Both the position numbers and the translations under genes were made by a program. 64,000 bases of DNA from positions 992,001 through 1,056,000 of the forward strand of contig JADKCZ010000001.1 of assembly GCA_016718565.1 (NCBI GenBank), given 5' to 3'. Of this stretch, positions 21,118-30,115 are shown piece by piece. Positions within the stretch are counted from its first letter, which is position 1. Each line of letters starts with the position of its first letter. This stretch comes from Anaeromyxobacter sp. Lineage in GTDB: Bacteria; Myxococcota; Myxococcia; Myxococcales; Anaeromyxobacteraceae. Below the pieces are notes generated by a model. It saw only the letters and a list, made by a program, of their open reading frames with translations, was not told the origin of the DNA and did no database searches.

Positions 21118-23931
21118 ATGGCCGACAAGAACATCCTGGTGATCAACGCCGCGGGCGCGGAGACGCGCGTCGCGCTGGTCGAGAACGGGACGATCCACGA
21201 GTACTACCTCGAGCGAAAGCGCGAGAAGGGGATCGTCGGGAACATCTACAAGGGGCGCGTGGTCCGGGTCCTCCCGGGCATGCAGGCCGCCTTCGTGGAC
21301 ATCGGCCTGGAGAAGGCCGCCTTCCTCTACGTGGGCGACGTCACCGGCGACCCGGACTTCTCGGAGGAGTTCGAGCTCACCGAGGGCGAGCACGCCACCG
21401 GCATCACCGAGGTGCCGAGCGAGGAGGAGGCCGCCGAGCAGGAGGCCCGCGTGCAGGCCCTGGCCGACGCGCCGCCCACCGAGGCCGGCGCCGTCGCGGA
21501 GCCGCAGGACGGCACGCCCGGCGAGTCCGCCGCAGTGCCCGAGCCTGCCGCCGCCGGCGACGGCTCGCCGACGGAGGCGCTCACCGGCGCCGAGGTCACG
21601 CCGGCCGGGCCCATGGACGTCCCGGTGGCGACCAGCGCCGCCCCGGTCGAGGCCGCGCCCGCCGAGGTCGCCGCCCCTCCGGCGGAGCCCGAGGCGCCCG
21701 CCGCGCCGGTGGAGGCGGCCCCTGCCCTGGAGCTGCCGCCGCCGCTGCCGCCCCGCCAGGCCCCGCCGGCCGACGAGGTCGCGCCGCCGCGCCAGCCGCT
21801 GCTCCTCGAGGCCCCCACCCCCATCCCGCTGCTGGCCGCCCTGCCCGAGCCGCTGGCGCTGCCGGCCAGCACCGGCGAGGCCGGGCCGCAGGACCTCGGC
21901 GAGGCCGGCGCAGGCGCCGAGCACGCCTCGCCCCCGGAGGGCGCCCCCGCGGCCGAGGCCGGCGAGGCCGCCCCGTCCGCCGGCGCCATCGCCGCGCCGT
22001 CGCGCGAGGCGGCCCGCGAGGCCAAGGGCGAGCGCGAGCGGGGCCGCCGCGGCGGCCGCGACGAGCGCCGCGACAAGGGCGACCGCGAGCGCGGCGACAA
22101 GGGCGAGCGGGAGCGCGGCGACAAGGGTGAGCGCGAGCGCGGCGACAAGGGCGAGCGCGAGCGCGGCGATCGCCCCGAGCGCGGCGGCCGCAACGGCCAC
22201 CGCGACGACAAGAAGGCCCGCGAGCCGAAGAACATCCAGGACCTGCTCAAGGAGGGGCAGGAGGTGATCGTGCAGGTGGCCAAGGATCCCATCGGGACCA
22301 AGGGCGCCCGCATCACCAGCCACATCTCCCTGCCCGGCCGCCACCTGGTCTTCATGCCGACGGTGGACCACATCGGCATCTCGCGGCGCATCGAGAAGGA
22401 CGGCGAGCGCCGCCGCCTGCGCGAGATCGTGGACCGCATGCGCCCGGACGGGACCGGCTTCATCGTCCGCACCGTGGCCGAGGGCGTGGACGCCGAGAAG
22501 CTCGAGGCGGACATCCGCTTCCTCATCCAGGTGTGGAACGAGATCATCCGCATGAAGGACAAGGTGGGCGCGCCGGCGCTGCTGCACGGCGACCTCGACC
22601 TGATCCTGCGCGCCACCCGCGACCTCTTCACGTCCGAGGTCGGCAAGATGGTGATCGACGACCGCGACGAGTACGAGCGCATCCTGCGCTTCGTGCGCGA
22701 GCAGGCGCCGCACCTGGAGAAGTCCATCGAGCTGTACGCCGGCGAGGAGCCCATCCTCGACGCCTTCGGCATCGAGCAGGAGCTGAAGCGGGCCGCCGGG
22801 CGCAAGGTCTGGCTCAAGAGCGGCGGCTACATCATCATCGACCAGGCCGAGGCGCTCACCGCGGTGGACGTCAACTCGGGGCGCTACGTCGGCAAGAAGA
22901 GCCTCGAGGAGACCATCACCAAGATCAACACCGAGGCGGCCAAGGAGATCGTCTACCAGCTCCGGCTCCGCAACATCGGCGGCATCATCATCATCGACTT
23001 CATCGACATGGACAAGGCGCAGAACCGGGACAAGGTCTTCAAGGCCTTGCAGGAGGCGCTGGGGCGCGACAAGGCCAAGACCAACGTCCTCAAGATCTCC
23101 GAGCTGGGCCTGGTGGAGATGACCCGCAAGCGCGTGCGCGAGTCGACCACCCGGATGATGAACGAGCCCTGCAGCTACTGCGACGGCAAGGGGCACGTGA
23201 AGTCGAAGATCACCATCGCCTACGAGGTCTTCCGGGAGATCCGGCGCGAGGCGCCGCACTTCCCCGAGCCGGTGCTGGTGGTGAACTGCCACACCGAGGT
23301 GGGGCGCATCCTGCAGGGCGCCGAGCGCGACGAGCTGCGCTACCTGATGGACCGCTTCAACAAGACCATCCAGGTGAAGTCGCAGGGCAACTACCACCAG
23401 GAGCAGTTCGACATCTACGGCCGCCACCAGCGGCTGGAGGAGTCGGGGCCGGGCGGCGCCACGCCCCCGCCGGAGCGCAGCGGCGACCGGCCGGAGCGGG
23501 ACCGCGGTGAGCGCGAGCGCGGCGGGCGCGATCGCGACCGCGGGCGCAACCGCGGGCGCGGCGGCGGCGGCGGCGGTGGTGGTGGTGGCGGTGGCGGTGG
23601 CGGTGGCGGTGGCGGCGGCGGCGGCGGCGGGCGCGGCGGCCAGGGTGGCAATCAGGGCGGCGGGCGCGGTGGCCAGGGTGGTGAGCGTGGCAACCAGGGC
23701 GGCGAGCGCGGTGGCCAGGGTGGCGAGCGTGGCAACCAGGGCGGCGAGCGCGGTGGCCAGGGCGGCGAGCGCGGCAACCAGGGCGGCGAGCGCGGCGGCC
23801 AGGGCGGCGAGCGTGGCAACCAGGGCGGCGAGCGCGGTGGCCAGGGTGGCGAGCGCGGCAACCAGGGTGGAGAGCGCGGTGGCCAGGGTGGCGAGGGCGG
23901 CGGCCAGGGACCTGCCGGCGACGCCTCCTGA
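21118..23931 (+). CDS. rng: Ribonuclease G/E family protein with split S1 domain and repetitive tail
   Basis: Endoribonuclease of the RNase E/G family, 937 residues. The S1 RNA-binding domain begins at residue 38 (GNIYKGRVVRVLPGMQAAF) but is split after about residue 80 by roughly 280 residues of Ala/Pro/Glu-rich sequence and GERERGDK repeats, resuming at about 373 (IQDLLKEGQEVIV). The catalytic DNase I-like region has the metal-binding aspartates in TAVDVNSG and IIIIDFIDM, and the zinc-link CSYC is present (about residue 684). The tail (about 790-937) is Arg/Gly-rich: polyglycine followed by GERGNQGGERGGQ repeats, probably RNA binding. The start has GAGAGGG upstream. It follows the radical SAM gene. 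Confidence 0.93.
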   Translation: MADKNILVINAAGAETRVALVENGTIHEYYLERKREKGIVGNIYKGRVVRVLPGMQAAFVDIGLEKAAFLYVGDVTGDPDFSEEFELTEGEHATGITEVPSEEEAAEQEARVQALADAPPTEAGAVAEPQDGTPGESAAVPEPAAAGDGSPTEALTGAEVTPAGPMDVPVATSAAPVEAAPAEVAAPPAEPEAPAAPVEAAPALELPPPLPPRQAPPADEVAPPRQPLLLEAPTPIPLLAALPEPLALPASTGEAGPQDLGEAGAGAEHASPPEGAPAAEAGEAAPSAGAIAAPSREAAREAKGERERGRRGGRDERRDKGDRERGDKGERERGDKGERERGDKGERERGDRPERGGRNGHRDDKKAREPKNIQDLLKEGQEVIVQVAKDPIGTKGARITSHISLPGRHLVFMPTVDHIGISRRIEKDGERRRLREIVDRMRPDGTGFIVRTVAEGVDAEKLEADIRFLIQVWNEIIRMKDKVGAPALLHGDLDLILRATRDLFTSEVGKMVIDDRDEYERILRFVREQAPHLEKSIELYAGEEPILDAFGIEQELKRAAGRKVWLKSGGYIIIDQAEALTAVDVNSGRYVGKKSLEETITKINTEAAKEIVYQLRLRNIGGIIIIDFIDMDKAQNRDKVFKALQEALGRDKAKTNVLKISELGLVEMTRKRVRESTTRMMNEPCSYCDGKGHVKSKITIAYEVFREIRREAPHFPEPVLVVNCHTEVGRILQGAERDELRYLMDRFNKTIQVKSQGNYHQEQFDIYGRHQRLEESGPGGATPPPERSGDRPERDRGERERGGRDRDRGRNRGRGGGGGGGGGGGGGGGGGGGGGGGGRGGQGGNQGGGRGGQGGERGNQGGERGGQGGERGNQGGERGGQGGERGNQGGERGGQGGERGNQGGERGGQGGERGNQGGERGGQGGEGGGQGPAGDAS
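22075..22170 (+). repeat. 24-bp coding tandem repeats within the rng S1 insertion
   Basis: About four copies of a 24-base unit encode GERERGDK inside the long insertion of the RNase G/E S1 domain. The alternating Arg/Glu/Asp/Lys composition suggests a charged disordered linker. Confidence 0.85.
23560..23915 (+). repeat. Gly-rich coding repeat array at the rng C-terminus
   Basis: A GGC/GGT polyglycine run (23560-23630) is followed by alternating 24-base units encoding GERGNQGG and GERGGQGG up to the stop region. It is in frame and coding, not a CRISPR array: there are no spacers. Confidence 0.9.
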
Positions 23932-23940
23932 CGAGGCCTG

Positions 23941-25347
23941 GTGACGGCCCCGACCGACACCGCAGGAGCCTCGGCGCCAGCCGCCCCGCCGGTCGAGCCC
24001 GACGAGGCGCCCTGGCTTGACCGGCTGCGGCGCCTGGCCAGCGCCGGCGTCGACGCGGCCGGCCGGGCCGTGCAGGGCGGCAACCTCCGGGTGCGCGCCA
24101 TGGCGCTCACCTACCTGTCGCTCTTCGCGCTGGTGCCGGCGCTGCTGGTGGCCTTCTCGGTGGTGCAGGCCTTCACCGGCATGGCGCGCATGGCCGACCA
24201 GGTGCACGAGTTCCTGCTCGACAACCTGGCGGTGGGGGCCCGCGCCACGCTGGAGCCCTACCTGGAGAAGTTCGTGGGCAACGCCCACGCCGCCTCGGCC
24301 GGCCTGGTGGGCGGCGCGCTGCTGGTCTGGTCGATGGTCTCGCTCTTCTCCAGCGTGGACGAGGCCATCAACGACGTGTGGGGCGTCAGGAAGCTGCGCC
24401 GCCTGCGCGACCAGGCGGTCATCTACTGGGTGGGGCTCACGGTGGGACCGCTCCTGCTGGCCGGGTCCATCTGGCTGGGCCACTCGGTGCGGACCTGGCT
24501 GGGCGGCACCGGCCTGGGCTTCCTGGCGGTGGCCAGCGGCGTGCTCCTCACCTGCGCCTTCTTCTCCACGCTCTACCTGCTGGTGCCCAACACCAAGGTG
24601 AACCTGTGGGCGGCGCTGGGCGGCGGGCTGCTGGCGGGCCTGGCCTGGGAGCTGGCCAAGTGGGGGTACGCCCTGGCCGTCACCCGCTTCTTCCGCTACC
24701 ACGTCATCTACGGCTCGGTGGCTGCGGTCCCGACCTTCCTGCTCTGGCTCTACGTCTCCTGGACCATCGTGCTCTTCGGCGCCCGGGTGGCCTTCGTGGT
24801 CCAGAACGCGCCGGTGCTCTGGCACGGCGGCCCGCTGGTGGACCACCCCACCACCCGCGAGGTGCTGGCGGGCCGGGTGGTGCTGGAGGTGGCGCTGGCC
24901 TTCGACGAGGGCGGCGGCGGCGCCGCGCCGGCCGGGACCCGCGGCGGCCGGGGGTCGCCCGACGTGGGCGCGCTGGTGCGACGGCTCGGCGTGCGCGGCG
25001 AGGACATCGCCGAGGTGGTCGAGTCGCTGCGGGCGGCCAGGCTGCTGGAGGATCTCTCCGGCGGCGGGCTGGTGCCTGGCCGGCCGGCCGAGCGCATCAC
25101 CCTGCTCGACGTGCGGCTGGCGGTGCGCGGCCAGATCCCGCGCCACCCCGCCGGCGGCGAGGCGGCGGTGGACCGGGTGCTGGCCGAGGTGGACGCCGAG
25201 GCCGAGGCCCGCCTGGCGGCCACCACGCTGCGGGCGCTGTGCGACGAGGAGCACGCCCGCCGCGCGGCCGCGCCCGGCGCGGCGCCGGTCGGCGGCGCGC
25301 TGGTGGAGGCCTCCGGCGCCGCGCCGGGTGGCCGCGCCAGCGCCTGA
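23941..25347 (+). CDS. YihY/BrkB-family inner-membrane protein
   Basis: Protein of 468 residues with the six-helix YihY/UPF0761 (BrkB) domain between about residues 35 and 300. The family signature region ALTYLSLFALVPALLVAFSV is followed by further helices and by GSVAAVPTFLLWLYVSWTIV. The C-terminal 150 residues form a soluble, probably winged-helix-like region (VGALVRRLGVRGEDIAEVV). Function of the family is unsettled; the old RNase BN assignment is incorrect. The GTG start is 9 bases after the rng stop, so it may be cotranscribed. Confidence 0.88.
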   Translation: MTAPTDTAGASAPAAPPVEPDEAPWLDRLRRLASAGVDAAGRAVQGGNLRVRAMALTYLSLFALVPALLVAFSVVQAFTGMARMADQVHEFLLDNLAVGARATLEPYLEKFVGNAHAASAGLVGGALLVWSMVSLFSSVDEAINDVWGVRKLRRLRDQAVIYWVGLTVGPLLLAGSIWLGHSVRTWLGGTGLGFLAVASGVLLTCAFFSTLYLLVPNTKVNLWAALGGGLLAGLAWELAKWGYALAVTRFFRYHVIYGSVAAVPTFLLWLYVSWTIVLFGARVAFVVQNAPVLWHGGPLVDHPTTREVLAGRVVLEVALAFDEGGGGAAPAGTRGGRGSPDVGALVRRLGVRGEDIAEVVESLRAARLLEDLSGGGLVPGRPAERITLLDVRLAVRGQIPRHPAGGEAAVDRVLAEVDAEAEARLAATTLRALCDEEHARRAAAPGAAPVGGALVEASGAAPGGRASA

Positions 25348-25416
25348 TGGACGGGGTGGGGCGGACCTGCCAGGGGGGCTCCCGCCGCCCAGCGACCGGC
25401 CATGCCCGTGGAACCC

Positions 25417-25445
25417 TTGCCGATTTCGGATCCCTCGACTAGACT
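25417..25445 (+). promoter_or_regulatory. Predicted sigma-70 promoter for the IHF/HU gene
   Basis: TTGCCG (25417-25422), 17-base spacer, TAGACT (25440-25445), 55 bases before the start codon. Each hexamer matches consensus at 4 of 6 positions, and the surroundings are locally AT-enriched. Confidence 0.55.
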
Positions 25446-25499
25446 CGCCTCACTTTTCCAGCGGCTTCCAGAGAGGGGGGCCGCTCACGCGGAGCGCCG

Positions 25500-25838
25500 A
25501 TGCTGAAGTCGGACCTCATCAACATTCTGGTCGTGAAGCGCGGTGTGACCCAGAAGCAGGCCGAGGCGACCATCGAGACGATCTTCGACTCGATGAAGGA
25601 CGCCCTCTGCCGCGGGGAGAACATCGAGATTCGCGGACTTGGCGCCTTCCACGTGAAGCACTACGAGGGCTACCAGGGCCGCAACCCCAAGACCGGCGAG
25701 GTGATCCCGGTGAAGCCCAAGCGCGGCATCCTGTTCCGGACCGGCAAGGAGCTGCGCGATCGGGTCAACCGGATCGAGGACGAGCAGGCGCCGGCGCAAG
25801 GCGGCGGCGGGACGCCACCGATCGCCGCCGGCTCCTGA
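25500..25838 (+). CDS. IHF/HU-family DNA-bending protein (IHF-beta-like)
   Basis: Small nucleoid protein of 112 residues. The N-terminal helical dimerisation part (MLKSDLINILVVKRGVTQKQ) is followed by the family signature IEIRGLGAFHVK and the DNA-binding arm GRNPKTGEVIPVKPKRG. The RGLGAF and GRNPKTGE pattern and the FRTGKELRDRVN end resemble IHF-beta more than HU. The last 20 residues are a low-complexity Gly/Pro/Ala tail. It has its own promoter and terminator, so it is monocistronic. Confidence 0.93.
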   Translation: MLKSDLINILVVKRGVTQKQAEATIETIFDSMKDALCRGENIEIRGLGAFHVKHYEGYQGRNPKTGEVIPVKPKRGILFRTGKELRDRVNRIEDEQAPAQGGGGTPPIAAGS

Positions 25839-25869
25839 GCGCCGTCCTCCGGACCTCGCCGCATCGCCG

Positions 25870-25892
25870 AAGCGCCCGCTGCCTGGGCGCTT
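25870..25892. terminator. Terminator hairpin between convergent IHF-like gene and sctV
   Basis: Perfect 8-bp stem AAGCGCCC / GGGCGCTT with a 7-base loop, followed by TCTCGCGTTT. The symmetric ends suit bidirectional termination. Confidence 0.75.
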
Positions 25893-25915
25893 CTCGCGTT
25901 TCGGGGCGCCGCGCC

Positions 25916-28054
25916 TCACGCCACCAGCCTGAGCCGCCCCACCGGCCGGACCGGCTGCTCCGGCGGCAGCTCGTCGTAGGCCAGCACCTGGAGCCGCGGG
26001 TAGCGGGGCGCCACCAGCAGGCGCACCGCCCGGCGCACGTCGGCGCTGGCCAGCAGCACCGGCGCCTCGCCCGCGCCCTCGATGGCCGCGGCCAGGGCGT
26101 CGAGCAGGCCGGCCGCCTGGTCCGGGGCCAGCGCCGGGTGCTCGCCGAGCAGCGAGGACCGCACCAGCCCCTCGGCCTCCGGGTCGAGCAGGAGCGCCAC
26201 CAGCGCCCCGCCCCGCGCGGCCCGGTGGCCGATGTGGCGCCGCTGCGCCCGCCGGGCCGCCGCGGCCAGCGCCGCCGCCCCGCGCGGCGCACCGCCGGCC
26301 TCCAGCAGCGCCTCGAGCACGGTGCGGAGCGGCCGGATGGGCACGCCCTCCTCGAGGAGCCGGCGCAGCACCTCGGCCAGCAGGGCCGGGGGCACCTGCC
26401 GCGCCACCTCGCGCACCAGCGCCGGGGCCGACGCCTCCAGGCCGTCGAGCAGGACCTGCGACTCCTGCAGCCCCATGAGCAGCGCGGCCTGGCGAGAGAG
26501 CTCGGCGCCGCAGGCCTCGGCCACGCGCTCCAGCGGCGCGCGGACCGGCCCGAGCGCCGCGGCCCGCTCGCCGTCGGCGGCGGCCACCAGCGCGGCGGGG
26601 CGCCCGCTGCCCTGGTCGAGCGCCGGCACGAAGGGGACGCCGGCGAGCAGGAGGTCGTCGGGCGGCGCCAGCGCCAGGAGCTCCCCGGGGGCGGCGCGGC
26701 CGCCGGCCGCGGGCACCTCGTGGATGAGCAGCACCCACTCCCCCTCGGCCAGCGCGCCGCCGCGCACCGCGAGCGGCGGCACGGGCACCCCGAGCTCGCG
26801 CCACACCTGCTCGCGGAGGGCGGGCAGCGCCTCCGCCAGGAAGCGGTCCCCGCCGTCGCGCACCAGCTGGAGCAGGTCGTGCGAGAGCTCGAGCACCAGG
26901 GCCGGCTCGGGGGCCTGACCGGGCTCCGCGGCGTCCGACGGGAGCACCCCGACGCCGAGCAGCGGCGGCGCTGCCGCCGGCAGCACCCGCGCCAGGCCGC
27001 CGGGCGGCCCCGGGGAGGCCCGGGCCCACGGCGGCAGCCAGGGGTGGGCCCCCGCACCTGCCGCCGCCGGCCGCCACCAGCCGGGCCGGCCCGGCCACGC
27101 CAGCGCCAGGGCGCCGGCCGCCAGGGACAGGAAGGGCAGGGCCGGCAGGCCCGGCGCCGCCGCCAGCGCCAGCATGAGCGCGGCCACCGCGCCCAGCGCC
27201 CGCGGCTCCGCCAGGAGCTGCCGCCCGAGCTCACCGCCCAGCCGGCGCCCCTCCTCCTCGGCCGCCACCCGCGTCACCGCCAGCCCGGCCGCCACCGCCG
27301 TGAGCAGGGAAGGGACCTGCGCGGCCAGGCCGTCGCCCACCGCCAGCAGCACCGCCCGGCCGGCCGCGTCGGCCAGCGTCCGGCCGCGCAGCAGGCCGGC
27401 CGCCAGCCCGCCGGCGGCGTTCACCAGCACGATGGCCACGCCGGCCACCGCGTCGCCCTTCACGAACTTGAGGGCGCCGTCCATGGCGCCGTGCAGCTGG
27501 CACTCCCGCTCCAGCGCCCGGCGCCGCCGCGCCGCCTCCTCGGCGGAGAGCAGCCCGGCCCGCTGGTCGGCGTCGATGGCCAGCTGCTTGCCCGGCAGGG
27601 CGTCGAGCGTGAAGCGCGCCGCCACCTCGGCCACCCGCTCCGCCCCCTTGGCCACCACCAGCAGCTGCACCAGGGTGAGCACGGCGAAGACCACCGCGCC
27701 CGCCACCGGGCTGCCCTGCACCACCACCCGCCCGAAGGCCTCGATGACCCGCCCGGCCTCGCCGCGCGTCAGCACCAGCCGCGTGGAGCTGACCGAGAGG
27801 GCCAGGCGCAGCAGGGTGGTGAGGAGCAGCAGGGCCGGGAAGGTGGCGAAGGCCAGCGCGTCGCGCGACAGCAGCGTCACCGTGAGCAGGGTGGCCGAGA
27901 GCGCCAGCGAGAGGGCCAGGCCGGCGTCGAGCAGGGCCGGCGGCACCGGCGCCACCAGCAGCACCACCACCGCCAGCACCGCCAGCGCGAAGAGCACGTC
28001 GCCGGACCCGCGCAGCCGGGCCAGCAGGGCGTGCAGGGCGTCGAGGGCGCTCAC
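25916..28054 (-). CDS. sctV: Type III secretion export gate SctV (FlhA family)
   Basis: Major export-gate protein of the type III secretion apparatus, 712 residues. The first about 310 residues hold seven to eight membrane helices with the conserved FHIPEP-family region (TRLVLTRGEAGRVIEAFG and GSPVAGAVVFAVLTLVQLLV); the cytoplasmic domain follows after a Pro/Gly-rich linker. The C-terminal domain is shorter and more Ala-rich than in flagellar FlhA. The GTG start overlaps the sctU stop by 4 bases. It is the last gene of the cluster and faces the IHF-like gene. Confidence 0.93.
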   Translation of the reverse strand: MSALDALHALLARLRGSGDVLFALAVLAVVVLLVAPVPPALLDAGLALSLALSATLLTVTLLSRDALAFATFPALLLLTTLLRLALSVSSTRLVLTRGEAGRVIEAFGRVVVQGSPVAGAVVFAVLTLVQLLVVAKGAERVAEVAARFTLDALPGKQLAIDADQRAGLLSAEEAARRRRALERECQLHGAMDGALKFVKGDAVAGVAIVLVNAAGGLAAGLLRGRTLADAAGRAVLLAVGDGLAAQVPSLLTAVAAGLAVTRVAAEEEGRRLGGELGRQLLAEPRALGAVAALMLALAAAPGLPALPFLSLAAGALALAWPGRPGWWRPAAAGAGAHPWLPPWARASPGPPGGLARVLPAAAPPLLGVGVLPSDAAEPGQAPEPALVLELSHDLLQLVRDGGDRFLAEALPALREQVWRELGVPVPPLAVRGGALAEGEWVLLIHEVPAAGGRAAPGELLALAPPDDLLLAGVPFVPALDQGSGRPAALVAAADGERAAALGPVRAPLERVAEACGAELSRQAALLMGLQESQVLLDGLEASAPALVREVARQVPPALLAEVLRRLLEEGVPIRPLRTVLEALLEAGGAPRGAAALAAAARRAQRRHIGHRAARGGALVALLLDPEAEGLVRSSLLGEHPALAPDQAAGLLDALAAAIEGAGEAPVLLASADVRRAVRLLVAPRYPRLQVLAYDELPPEQPVRPVGRLRLVA

Positions 28055-29085
28055 GCCGCGCCCCCGGCCGGCGCGCCGTAGAGGTGGGCCAGCACCGCGG
28101 CGGCGGCGTCGTAGAGCGGCTCGGGCAGCTCGTCGCCCACCTCGGCGAGCCGGTGGAGCGCCCGCGCCAGCGCCACGTCGCGCACGATGGGGACGCCGGC
28201 CCGCCGCGCCTCGGAGCGGAGCCGGCGCGCGGCCGCGCCCCGCCCCTTGGCCACCACCCGCGGGGGCTCGTCCCGCTCGCGCCGGTGGAGCAGGGCCACC
28301 GCCACGTGGGTGGGGTTCACCACCAGGCAGGTGGCGCGAGCCACCGGCGTGGCCTCGAGCAGGGCCCGGTGGCGGCGCCGCCGCTCGCCGCGGTGGGCCG
28401 GGTCGCCCTCGTCCTCCCGCTGCTCGCGGCGCACCTCGTCGCGGGTCATGCGCAGCCGGCGCTGGTGGCGCCGCCGGGCCAGCAGGAGGTCGGCGCCGCC
28501 GAGCAGCAGCAGGGCCACCAGCAGCCCGCGCAGCAGCGGGGCCAGCACCCCACCCAGCGCCGAGAGCGGGTGGGCGGCGCGCGGCAGCGCGGCCAGCGCG
28601 GGCAAGGCCCCGCGGGCCCAGAGGAGCGCCAGGCCGGCCACCAGGGTGGCCTTGAGCAGGCCCAGCCCCACCGCCGCCAGCCGGTCGCCCGAGACCAGGC
28701 GGGCCAGGCCGCTGGCCGGGTCGAGCCGCCCGGCGCGCGGCGCCACCGCCGCCGGGGCCAGCAGCCCGCCGGACTGCAGGAGGCCCGCCGCGGCGCCGGC
28801 CACCAGGGCGGCCAGGCAGGGCAGGGCGGAGAGCCGGGCCACCGCGCCGGCGGCCTCGAGCAGCGCCGCCGCGGGCGGAGGCTGCTGCCCGAGCGCGGCG
28901 CCCAGGCCGCGCCGGAGGAGGCGGGCCGCGGCGTCGAGCAGGGCGGGCCCGGCGGCCGCCAGCGCCGCCAGCCCCGCGGCCAGGGCCACCGCGCCGGTCA
29001 GCTCCCGCGAGACCGCCACCTCGCCGCGGCGGCGCGCCTCGGCCAGGCGGCGCGGGGTCGGCGCCTCGGTGCGAGGCCCGCTCAC
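28051..29085 (-). CDS. sctU: Type III secretion autoprotease switch SctU (FlhB family)
   Basis: Substrate-specificity switch of the export apparatus, 344 residues. It has four membrane segments in the first 210 residues, then a basic cytoplasmic linker and the autocleavage motif N257-P-T-H260 within LVVNPTHVAVALL. The N-terminus TEAPTPRRLAEARRRGEV is typical of SctU/FlhB. The GTG at 29085 overlaps the sctT stop (GTGA); longer upstream starts would run into sctT. Confidence 0.95.
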   Translation of the reverse strand: MSGPRTEAPTPRRLAEARRRGEVAVSRELTGAVALAAGLAALAAAGPALLDAAARLLRRGLGAALGQQPPPAAALLEAAGAVARLSALPCLAALVAGAAAGLLQSGGLLAPAAVAPRAGRLDPASGLARLVSGDRLAAVGLGLLKATLVAGLALLWARGALPALAALPRAAHPLSALGGVLAPLLRGLLVALLLLGGADLLLARRRHQRRLRMTRDEVRREQREDEGDPAHRGERRRRHRALLEATPVARATCLVVNPTHVAVALLHRRERDEPPRVVAKGRGAAARRLRSEARRAGVPIVRDVALARALHRLAEVGDELPEPLYDAAAAVLAHLYGAPAGGAA

Positions 29086-29852
29086 GGCGCGCCCCCGGGC
29101 CCCAGCTGCCCGGGCCACCCGGCCGAGAGCGCCACCAGCGCCACCAGGCGGCCGGCCCCGGCGCTGGCCGCAGCGGCCACCACCAGCAGCCCCAGCGCCG
29201 CCCGCGCCGGCTGCACCAGCTCGGGCAAGGCCAGCCCCGGCGCCAGCCGGGCCACCGCCGAGACGGCCAGGTCGGCGGCCAGCACCCCCGCCACGGCGGG
29301 CGCCGCCACCGCCACCGCCGACGCCAGCACCGCCGCCGCGGCCGAGAGGGCCAGCTCGGCGAGCGGGGTGACGGCCAGCGGCGCCCCCACCGGCGCCGCC
29401 GCGAACGAGCCCAGGAGCCCCGCCACCACCAGGCGCGAGCCGCCCGTCAGCGCCGCCAGGGCCACCACCCAGTGGACCAGCAGGTCGCCCAGCGCCGTCT
29501 CGTGCTGCCGGATGGGCGCCACGTGCAGCTCGGCCAGGGTGGCGCCGCGGACGGTGTCGGCCAGGCGGCCGGCCGCGCGGGCCGCCTCCACCGGGGCGGT
29601 GGACAGCACCGCCAGCGCCGCGCCCAGGGCCAGCTCGCGGGCCGCCAGCGCCAGCAGCTCGAGGCCGGAGGCCTCCACCGGCCGGGCCCCCCCGAGCAGG
29701 AACGCCGCCAGCCCCGCGCCGCCGCCCAGGGCCAGCCGGACGACGGGCGGGGCCAGCGGCCCACCCAGGAACGGGGCGAGCGCCGCCACCGGCAGGAGCC
29801 GGAGGGCGTGCAGCAGCGCGGCCTCGAGCTGGCCGGGCGCCAGCGCGCTCAC
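29082..29852 (-). CDS. sctT: Type III secretion export protein SctT (FliR family)
   Basis: Inner-membrane export-gate component, 256 residues, with about six hydrophobic segments and very high Ala/Leu content. The FliR/SctT character is seen in the segment HETALGDLLVHWVVALAALT and in the position between sctS and sctU. The GTG start overlaps the sctS stop by 4 bases. Sequence is divergent, so the call rests partly on gene order. Confidence 0.88.
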   Translation of the reverse strand: MSALAPGQLEAALLHALRLLPVAALAPFLGGPLAPPVVRLALGGGAGLAAFLLGGARPVEASGLELLALAARELALGAALAVLSTAPVEAARAAGRLADTVRGATLAELHVAPIRQHETALGDLLVHWVVALAALTGGSRLVVAGLLGSFAAAPVGAPLAVTPLAELALSAAAAVLASAVAVAAPAVAGVLAADLAVSAVARLAPGLALPELVQPARAALGLLVVAAAASAGAGRLVALVALSAGWPGQLGPGGAP

Positions 29853-30115
29853 GGCGAGCCCCGCGCGGCCAGCGCCAGCACCTCGCCGGCGAAGCGGGCC
29901 AGGTGGCCGCCCATCCAGGGCCCGGCCACCAGCAGCGCCGCCAGCACCGCCAGCAGGCGCGGCACCACCCCGAGCGCCTGCTCCTGCACCTGCGTCACCG
30001 CCTGCAAGAGCCCGGTGACCAGGCCGGTGAGCAGCGCCGCGGCCAGGGGCGGCGCCGACAGCAGCAGCGCCAGCCAGAGCGCCTCGCGGCCCAGGTGCAG
30101 GACGGCGCCGGTCAC
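29849..30115 (-). CDS. sctS: Type III secretion export protein SctS (FliQ family)
   Basis: Small export-gate protein of 88 residues with two membrane helices (ALWLALLLSAPPLAAALLTG and VPRLLAVLAALLVAGPWM) separated by the conserved polar loop AVTQVQEQALG. Length and topology match FliQ/SctS. Starts at a GTG overlapping the sctR stop. Confidence 0.93.
   Translation of the reverse strand: MTGAVLHLGREALWLALLLSAPPLAAALLTGLVTGLLQAVTQVQEQALGVVPRLLAVLAALLVAGPWMGGHLARFAGEVLALAARGSP

Noticed and set aside
23560..23915. Possible CRISPR array
   Set aside because: Units are contiguous, in frame and encode Gly/Arg/Gln repeats; no spacers.
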